A stretch of DNA of 64,000 nt from Undaria pinnatifida (lineage: Eukaryota; Sar; Phaeophyceae; Laminariales; Alariaceae): NCBI GenBank assembly GCA_012845835.1, contig JABAKD010000020.1:19637606-19701605 (forward strand), given 5' to 3'. The position numbers and the translations under genes were made by a program. This document shows, piece after piece, positions 56,017 through 64,000 of the stretch (positions are counted from its first letter, which is position 1; each line of letters starts with the position of its first letter). The notes beneath the pieces were generated by a model, which had not been told where the DNA came from, ran no database searches, and saw only the letters and a program-made list of their open reading frames with translations.

Positions 56017-57465
56017 CGCTGAAAGCCAGGGTCACACTCCCGGGCGCGGTCAGGTTTTCGGCACACGTACGACGCCCCGAGAGCGTGAAAAGGGTCGGCG
56101 CGCCTAAGAAGGATACGGTGCAATGCTACATAAGGGTAGGCTTAGTTCAGGTCGCAGCTCCGTAGCTCACGACCCACGTCCGGCGTTAGCTACCCAGCGT
56201 CCGCCCAGACCACTGCGCCCCGTCGAGCACAGCTTATCAACAACCGCAGGTGGCGAAACTGCGGTGTTGAGACGACGGATTAGCCAGCTCCGGCCTCGTC
56301 CTGCAGGTACATGGGCCAGATGCACTGCTGAGACTTGCCACGCGTCTTGCAGCGCAGAAGGCTGCTGCACGGATGCAAACAGGCCTGGTCAGATCCTCAG
56401 ACTACACACGCACCGATAGAAAAACCAGCGCGAGGAAGATATCTAGGACAGACCTACCTCGCGTATACCACAACACGCAGGTATACCTCGCGTATACTAC
56501 AACGCGCAGACAGATTTACGCGAACGGGTCACGTAGGTGCAGCGGCAGCAGGCGGCTACCAGCTAGCAATCGTATCCTCAGCCTACACACGCTACCAAGC
56601 CGGCAACTCGGTACGTGGGAGATATCTTGGATAGACTACGCCTCGCGAGAGAACCACGCGCAGGCGATTTCGGTCGCCTGTTAGTTACAGACACAAAGAA
56701 CACCGAGAACGGTGCGCCGCGCGCAGAACTAACAACCTGCACAACCCTACTCGCCGACCGAAATCAACGCCCAGAAGTTGTGCTCCCGAATGCTTTACAC
56801 AAACAGTAGCGTGCCGAAAGTGCAGCCGAGAGCCCAGGTGATCAGTCCGGGCCCAGTAAGCAAGCGGGTTGACTCACAGTGTGGCCTCCAGCAAAAAGCA
56901 GACTCCGGCAGTAGCTCCCCGCGGAAAAATATCCAACAATATCCATCCTGGAGGATCCAAAAATATCCAAATCCTGGAGGACGGGTGTGCTCTCAACAGC
57001 ACTCGGCGACAGCAGTAGACGCGCAGTCGCCGCAGGCCCCCACTCACACACACGAGGCTTCGTAACATGTCATTGATAATGTGTGATACAAAGACGAAGT
57101 GCTTCCGAGATGTATGTAGAGAAGAATCTGAAGATGTTGAATAATAGTACAACGGTGGCGCTTAATTTGGCCAATGCACACAGATATAAACCGCAGAGTT
57201 GCAGGAGCCCAGACGACGGCTGCTTCCCGGAGATAACCAGGACAGCTATGATCCGGAAAGATCTACAAGAGTGAGCCACACGAGAGAGTGAGCTACCTGG
57301 ATATCAAACGGAGAATCCTACGGAAGTAATTCCTCCGCACATATACGTACGTTGCACTCGAACCGACACATACATATGAGATCTACAATACACAAGAGCA
57401 GTGCTAACTGAACATTGACTCATAATATGGCTACCTGGTAGTATGTGCTAACCTTTCCATAACAG
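56017..57465. other. Moderately GC-rich region, no gene assigned
   Basis: Contains a doubled CTCGCGTATACYACAACRCGCAG (56,458-56,507) and a CCAACAATATCC/CCAAAAATATCC pair near 56,931-56,970. It could be untranslated or LTR sequence of the element carrying the gag-like fragment. No long terminal repeat pair could be found by eye. Confidence 0.4.
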
Positions 57466-57655
57466 AAACGGCTTGGATAATCGACAGGTCCGCCCATATA
57501 CCCGGCCGACCTGCTATCCCGCCGTCTCAGGGGGGGGAGTGTTATAAGGCTTAGTTTGGGTAAGCTATTGCTATTTTTGGTTAATCTTAACTAGTTGCGC
57601 AAGATTATCTTTTGCAAGTGGTCAAACGGACTAATACCCCACCCTATACCTTAGC
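57465..57655 (+). mobile_element. TRIM, 3' end with an interrupted LTR
   Basis: AACGGCTTGGATAATCGACA, CGACCTGCTATCCCGCCGTC, the purine tract and an LTR from 57540 (TGTTATAAGGCTTAGTTTGG). The LTR carries an extra ~30 bp (AATCTTAACTAGTTGCGCAA) before TTTTGCAAGTGGTCAAACGG. Confidence 0.75.
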
Positions 57656-57844
57656 ATTGACCCAAAAGTAACATTTTGATTGTCGCCAGCATCTATCTGA
57701 ATACCTGGCTGTAAGTAACTGCCATGTATTTTATTTTTACATCGCCTTCAATGACATTATTACTACACAGCAGTATTTAGTAGAATAATTTTGATAGTTG
57801 AAGTGACAAAACCCCCCCGAAGAAAACCAATCACTGTGTTATTT

Positions 57845-58690
57845 TATTATAAAAAATGAAAATACACTCCAGCTGTGAGATCGAAGATTTCGTCGAAACT
57901 CATCGTTGCAAGCTGTGTGTGATACTCCGATCGCGCGCATTACGAGTTGTGTGTCCTCACTAAGGATATAGGTCGGCGACTCCCCTTACAACTACAGTGT
58001 AGCTATCAGGGTCAACAGGATGATTTTAGTCAGTCTGTGCGCGGAAACTATGAAACCCGTTTCTGAGGGGGACAAAATCTGACAGCTGTGAAGGGAAATG
58101 TATCCTTTTATCAAGACTTAAGTGAATCTTGTAAGTCGAATAACCGGTGAGGGGGGTGGGGCGGAGTTTTGAAGGACGTGGGGGCCTGGTTTTGATCAAA
58201 AGCGAGCGGGTTTGGAGGGGGGGGGGGGGGGGGGGAAGGGGGCAATTTGTGCATGTAAGCTATAAATCCTTTCGAGGGGATAAATCTGACGGTTTTGGCA
58301 CCAGTATATTATTGGGGGCGGGGGGGGGGGTTGGGGCGGGGGGGGGGGGGGGCGTGTGGGGCAGCTCAATATGTGCCTGGAAACTATACATTATTTTGAG
58401 GGGATAAATGTGACGGTTTTGGAAATAATACATCAGTTTATCATGTATATCCTGGGGTAAGTCGTACAATCAGAGAGTAAAGAGAGGGTGGAGTGTTCGA
58501 GGGGGTGGGGTTGGGATGGGTTGGGGGGGAGGTAGGGGGTGTGGGGGCGGGGGGTGTGGGGGCGGGGGGGGGGGGGGAGGAAGGGCTTCAGGTGAGGGGT
58601 TTGTTATACATGTGGTGCTAGGTCTAGGCGATGGTGCGGGTGATGGGGAAGAAGGGGGCGTTCGAAGCGGGGGGGGGGGGGGGGGGGGAC
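57845..58690 (-). repeat. Dispersed repeat C, longest copy, with G runs
   Basis: Starts GAAAATACACTCCAGCTGTG and continues through GACTCCCCTTACAACTACAG to ATCAGAGAGTAAAGAGAGGG. Uninterrupted G runs reach about 20. It is inverted relative to 24,745-25,340, and a G-rich extension continues to 58,690. Glycine-rich frames here are artefacts. Confidence 0.9.
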
Positions 58691-58958
58691 ACAGCGGCAT
58701 GGATGGCTCTCGAAAGATAATGAGGTGATATCCTGTGCGTGAAGTGTTTATTAATGTGGCGGATTTCGATATTTGTATCGAATAGGACGAGCCCACCATC
58801 CATTTCTACACAGCAGCACGTATTAATAGTAGTAGTAATAATAGAACGAAAAAAAAACAATGAAAACCACTCAATCACCGTTACAAGTATTCGTATCGAA
58901 TGGGACGAGTTCAGCATCCATCCACTTTCGCTCGTAGAATAGTACTCCGGAGTATTAC

Positions 58959-59338
58959 TGTTAAGGTATTAGTGGGGTGTCAGTCCGTTAGAACACTTGC
59001 AAAAAAAGGTTAACCAATAGCTTACCCAAACTAAGCCTTCTAACACTCTTCCCCCCTGAAACGGCGGGATAGCAGGTCGGCCGGACATACCTACGGACCT
59101 GTCAATACATCCAAGTCGTTTCATTTCCTGAGGATACCGGGGAGAGTATTTTTCAAGTTCGACATGGGGAAAGTCTGAAAAAGTTTATTATGGTGGATGT
59201 GGGATTTGAACCTACGACCCCAAAAACCCATGATCTGTCGACGACGCCATTTGTTGAGGTTATTCGTGGGGTATTAGTCCGTTTGACCACTTGCAAAAAA
59301 GGTTAACCACTAGCTTAACCAAACTAAGCCTTATAACA
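58959..59338 (-). mobile_element. TRIM retrotransposon, complete, 380 bp
   Basis: LTRs 59338-59252 and 59045-58959 (reading on the minus strand TGTTATAAGGCTTAG ... AACA). TGGCGTCGTCGAC follows the 5' LTR, then the tRNA-like AGGTTCAAATCCCACATCCA and CCA, and a purine tract before the 3' LTR. It has exactly the same total length as the 42.3-kb copy. Confidence 0.9.
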
Positions 59339-59998
59339 CTACTAAGAAGACTCTGCTCTTGTTGTTTTTGTTCTTGACGTCTTTTTTAGAAGCGCATAAA
59401 GATTAATTAACAGTTATACACTATTATTCACTCTATTATTATATGATTATTATACATGGTACAAACTTCCCCTCGTCCTTGGAGATGTGGTGGACTTGAA
59501 CCAACCAACCCTCGGGGGAAGGGTGTCTTAATTAACTTAAGTTGAAAGGGGGAGGGGAACTCTTGTACAAACTGAAGACAAAACAATTAGCCAAGCCACC
59601 CGCGCTGAAGTAACTCGACAAGTAACACGGACCAGCCTCAGACAAGTTTTTAGGTTAGACTACACCTCCTAGGACCTGGTATAACAACAACAACAACAAC
59701 AACAAGCAGCAGTACGGGGTTGAGGCTACACAACTGTAGTGTTGCAGCTGCAAGAAGCCTACATATTCTTGTCGTTTTTCTGTTGGACTTCGAACTTCGC
59801 CGAATGATTTTATCTTCACCTTTTAACTTTCATTTTCATTCATTATAATTCCGTTTTTGATTTTGTTGCGTCTGCCGAATTTCGTCTGTAATCCTTGAAT
59901 GATGAGCACCAAGACGGGACTGGCGACTGCCACCGCTATCATACTAATAATAGTATACTATGCTATTATACTACTACTAATGATATTATACTGTTAAC

Positions 59999-60063
59999 AA
60001 TACTATACCAATCTCCAGGCTTGAACAAAGTCCAGGTTCAAGCCGGGAGATTGGTATAGTATT
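59999..60063. repeat. 28-bp near-perfect hairpin
   Basis: Left arm 59999-60026 (AATACTATACCAATCTCC...), 9-base loop AAAGTCCAG, right arm 60036-60063. One position differs and could pair G-U. Flanked by a TAATAGTA-type microsatellite at 59,938-59,998. Confidence 0.95.
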
Positions 60064-63000
60064 AAAGTTACGCTGCGGTCATTCTAAGCTGGTTAACAAA
60101 TGGTTACTTTTAGCCTTTACCCCGTTATGCCGTGTTATGCCCTCCCCCTGGCAGTAGGAATTTCGCCAACTCGCAGTCTCGCACTTTCGTCGACGAAAGA
60201 CTGTTCCAAAAAACCGCTCTGCGAAATAACAACACCACCAGCCCAAAAACAGAAAACTCTTAAAATCAGCAAACCAATACCCCACCTCGTCTTCGTAAGC
60301 AAAACGGACTAGACCACCGCCACAACCGTTTAACTACCATCAACACCAACAGCATCAGCAATTAGTGGTACACTGTTGTGTGAATGGAGGATGATATCGT
60401 TGCGTTCACCATCGATGCTGCAACCTCCATAAATATCGACAGCGTTCAGTAGGTTGCCTGAATCAGGTACATAAGTATCATATTAAATGGTAAACAACGA
60501 CAGCTAGCAGTAGTAGTAGCACTAGTGTTGTTTAGGTTGCCTGGTTTAGGTACAGCATCTATTAGTACGACAGGAACAATAATAGGACAGGAGAGGCGAC
60601 CCTGAGCAAAAGTGACGTCGCGGACACAGCGCACTTCTGTGGCAAGTCTTGAAAGTTTTGAAACGACAAGAAAACAAAAAAAAAAACTGTACTTTGCCAG
60701 CTCCACTTGCGTACAGCTCTAAAAAAGCTCTACGAAGCGGAACCACCCTGACGGATGACTTCGCGTGCCGCCCCCCCCCCACCTCCTTCCTGCCTTCCTT
60801 CATACCTGCTTGGACTCGCGGTCCATCAAGTTCTTCACGTACGACAAGCTACATGAATAAGGTCCCACACGCCAGAAGCGGGTCTGGACCCACGCACGGG
60901 TGGGCATATTGTACTGCAAATAGCACGCAGAACCTTAAAAAAGCAAAGAGAATCCAGCTGTAAATACCAGGTACGTCCTTTCTGGGTTCATTTGAGACAA
61001 ATCGAACGGGCGACATGTCAACAGTCAATACATGAATCAGTCCATGAGTCAATCCTCTTTATCCCTTATCCCGTGCCTTACTGTCATCGCTTCACAAGTA
61101 AGAACCGCATCCGTCCTTCAATACCGCCCGCCCTGTAATTACCACCTTACTTAGTAGTACTGTACCACGGAAAATCGCCTCCTCAGTCATTTAGCGCGAC
61201 CTGAAAGACGGCATATAACCATATTACAAACCCTATTACTATATTATAAATATAGCTATACCTCCTGATGTGATACCAAATCTATCGCAAAATTATCCTT
61301 CGGGTTAACCAAGGTATTGGCAATGCTCGGAACAGAAAAACAAGAGGTCAGTCCTGCTGCTGCCCCCTGGGCTGCGATACACGACCCAGAGCCAAAAACA
61401 CCAGCGATCGCCTGAGCGTCCTGGGTCATACCGTTGAAGCGATCTTAGGCGTCCTCGATCAAACCGTTCAAGCGATCTTGTCGATTGATCCACCGCAAAT
61501 GCGCCCCGAATTCCCCGACTCTGTAGGCACAAACGGCACACGGGTCGACAGTCGGGGAGGAAGAGCGCCCACAGGGATGAGTTGTTGCGGGGCGAAAAAA
61601 AAGATTGCCTTTGGTCGACGGATATCGATACCGTAAGGCGGCGCGGGTAGCTGCCAAGGCAAAATCCGGAATGATGTTGATCGATACAAAAGATTACTGA
61701 GTATTGATATATAACATAGTCGACTACCTGGTACAACAAAGGAAAATTGGCGTTGATAGTGGAACATGGGGACAGGAACATAACTCGCGGACTGGGGAAC
61801 GAAAGACAAAGGTGGAAGCGTACGGATGTAGAATATGCTTTGAATAGATTGCGGTCGATCAAATATATCAGAATGATGTCATGCGGCTGCCGTGGCTGAT
61901 CGCGAATCAATCCAAAACAAATATGGAAATATGGTACCAGGCATCACACTGCTCAAGAGGAACGCATCTTCCACAACGAACACAAACCAACTCACAGCCG
62001 TGTACTTTACCCCCCTCCTCGCACCCGTCCTCTGCCGTGTGCAAACTCAGGGCGAATGCCGTTTCTATCTTGTTGCGGCGCGGCCGACGACCTGTTCCTT
62101 ACCACGTCTGATTGGGTGTGCCGCACACCAGCCGCACACCAGCAGCACACCAGCAGCACACCAGCAGAAGAAGCACTCCCGAACAATATCACGCAAAGCA
62201 ACACAGCCCCTCCAACAGATTTCAGAGTCAGCTTCTTCCAAAAACCAGGGGGCCACACCAAACGAAAACGACGGCGTTGGGTTGACCTCGATGAGGTCTT
62301 TCCATAGATATGTCACTACTCGGCGTTCGCGCTCTCCGCGTTATCAAGAAAAAAAACTGCTTGGGGAGCACGAGCGTGTGTTATCTTGCGTGTTGTACGG
62401 TATGATATGCCTCAACAAGAGTATTAATAGCAGTGCTGTAGTTGTAGTTGTAGTTGTAGTTGTAGTTGTAGTTGTAGTTGTAGTCACGCCTGCTACTATA
62501 GAGGGTATTATTAAGGTATTATTAAGGTATGCCACTCTTCGGCAAAATTATTTTGTGGATTTCGGGACTCCTCAACCCAATATCGGCGTAATTTCACCGT
62601 CATTTTTGCTATTTGCTTTTCTTTTGTATCTAGTTTGGGCCATGATAGTCTATTTCACCGCCATTTTCGTCATTTGTTCTTCTTTTGTACATATTCTAGG
62701 CCATGATTAGGCCATCACAGTCTTACTCGGGTTGCACATGATTGTTCTCCAAATCACTTCTTGTGGGTGAGGTATAGAGGTCCTCATCAGCTCATCAGCT
62801 CATCAGGTTAAGAGCCTCCGAAACAAAAGACGGCCATGTCACCTCTACCGTACTACACTAATTAGCAGCATGTGTCCCAAACACACGCCAATACCCGTCT
62901 TCTCTTACGGTCTACCCGGTATTACACTGCTCTTGAGTCCTACCTGAGTATTTGTAGGAGTAAAAGTCCCAACCAGGCCCCATGCAGACCGCGCGCCGCC

Positions 63001-63266
63001 GGCCAGCTTCTGACCCACTGCATGAACAAAACCATGACCCCTGTGTTTATAGCGTAGCACCTGCAGCAGAGAGAACCAAAACATAGTTGGAAGGGATCAC
63101 GGGATCAGGGAGCACAAAGGTTATTCATTCGAAATGGAACAAAACCATTACCGCTGTATCTTATAGTATAGCACCTGCAGCAGAGAGAACAAAAAAAATA
63201 GGGCAGACGACAGAAAGCGGTATACCGCCACCATTCCGCGCCACCGTGCGGTACAGCAGAATACAC
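60064..63266. other. No supported gene
   Basis: Open frames up to about 270 codons exist (for example 61,892-62,710 plus), but they cross microsatellites such as (CAGCACACC)n at 62,125-62,165 and (TAGTTG)n at 62,431-62,484 and have no recognisable domain. A duplicated GTATAGCACCTGCAGCAGAG / AGAACAAAA pair lies near 63,050-63,195. Confidence 0.5.
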
Positions 63267-63515
63267 CTAGGTTTTTGACCCCGATCCGCGACACTGATTG
63301 GTCAACTCAGCCTCGTACCGGTGTTTGACACCAACTCCTTGCGGTATATTGTACCGCGGCTTTTCAGCTCGGCCGTCACCGTTTCCTGACGCGACCCATA
63401 ACGCTTTCTGTCGCAAAATACACCACGCGGACCGACTTTGCCCCAGGCTCTTCTCGGCCCATAGCCTTTCAATTTCCGACCGAATCTCAACCATGGGCAC
63501 AACATCATGCAGCAT
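63267..63515 (-). CDS. Hypothetical ORF, unassigned
   Basis: Minus-strand frame reading MVEIRSEIERLWAEKSLGQS and further charged sequence to KHRYEAELTNQCRGSGSK. Composition is exon-like (GC-rich against an AT-rich flank), but an overlapping frame at 63,302-63,544 is equally open. No family is recognised and no splice borders are convincing. Confidence 0.25.
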   Translation of the reverse strand: MLHDVVPMVEIRSEIERLWAEKSLGQSRSAWCILRQKALWVASGNGDGRAEKPRYNIPQGVGVKHRYEAELTNQCRGSGSKT

Positions 63516-63577
63516 CGATAGAACGACGCGCTTTCATATTCCATAGAATCATATTTAGGATTCCTTCAGAGATACGT

Positions 63578-63875
63578 CTTTTTTTTCATACATCTACTTT
63601 CCAGCTTCTGGACAAGCCGTGGTCACAGGTGTTGTCCCTTCTTCCCCCTGGCTCTTGCCTTCAATTTTTATCGCGCATAGGGTTCAGCAATCCCACTGCT
63701 CGTCAATTTTTCATCGAGTGTTGCTAACTCACGCTCTCGCCCTTTCCGCAAATCAACCTGTGCACAAGAAAAAAGTCCTCACGAATATATACGAGTATGC
63801 ACTCGGGGGGATTCGAGCTCACGAAACTAATCTATACTAGGCTCGAAGATAACCTGATACGCCACCGGGGCGACC
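63578..63875 (-). mobile_element. SINE family 1, nearly complete
   Basis: T run at 63578, TTCCAGCTTCTGGACAAGCC, TATCGCGCATAGGGTTCAGC, the inverted B box GGATTCGAGCTCAC and the head ending GCCACCGGGGCGACC. Best match to 15,264-15,569. Confidence 0.9.
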
Positions 63876-64000
63876 GGCAATATACCTACCCCGAACGAAT
63901 CTCACTTTTTTACACTTGGCAAACCCAGCTTCCTCGCCTCGGCAAAACGCGTCTAAGCTGGAGCATGCATCCCTACCTCTTGTGCCTTCGGCTAAAACAA

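Noticed and set aside
61305-62710. Open frames of 201 and 272 codons
   Set aside because: No recognisable domain, cross microsatellites, overlapping frames equally open, no splice support.

Overview
The window looks like nuclear DNA of a eukaryotic protist or alga with a large, repeat-rich genome. Coding sequence occurs as short exons with GT-AG borders (one GC-AG) separated by introns of about 0.2 to 5.8 kb. No operons, bacterial promoters or rRNA genes are visible. About 3 kb of 64 kb is convincingly coding. The C7-cyclitol synthase, the retroelement types and the intron style fit an alga such as a stramenopile or alveolate, but the species cannot be fixed from this sequence.

Three genes were assembled by hand from splice sites, reading phase and protein similarity. 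(1) Minus strand, 9,353 down to 1,627 and off the left edge: a long coiled-coil protein whose exons are all multiples of three and all in phase 0. (2) Plus strand, 13,200-19,088: a thioredoxin-like protein in three exons with a WCGPC active site; its 5' end is not found. (3) Minus strand, 51,705 down to 30,516: a sugar-phosphate cyclase of the dehydroquinate synthase superfamily, closest to the sedoheptulose-7-phosphate cyclases (EEVS/DDGS type). Seven core exons are clear and two phase-compatible exons form a possible N-terminal extension. Two lone terminal-exon candidates (21.4 kb and 27.0 kb, minus strand) suggest one or two further genes between genes 2 and 3.

The rest is mobile and repetitive DNA: two LINE remnants (36.4-38.1 kb minus; 53.7-55.9 kb plus, with nested insertions); a gag-like fragment; four copies or parts of a 380-bp TRIM with LTRs, primer site and a tRNA-like 3' end; two tRNA-derived SINE families, one inserted into the other; hAT-like and TA-flanked MITEs; a 775-bp TIR element present in two opposite copies; several dispersed families; and many micro- and minisatellites. 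A quasi-palindrome TACC(A/T)GGTA is scattered through the window far more often than chance predicts.

Layout: 1-9.4 kb coiled-coil gene; 9.4-13.2 kb region between divergent genes holding a 1.45-kb hAT-like element; 13.2-19.1 kb thioredoxin gene; 19.1-30.5 kb repeats plus two orphan terminal exons; 30.5-51.7 kb cyclase gene; 51.7-64 kb nested retroelements and repeats. No functional link between the three genes is visible.
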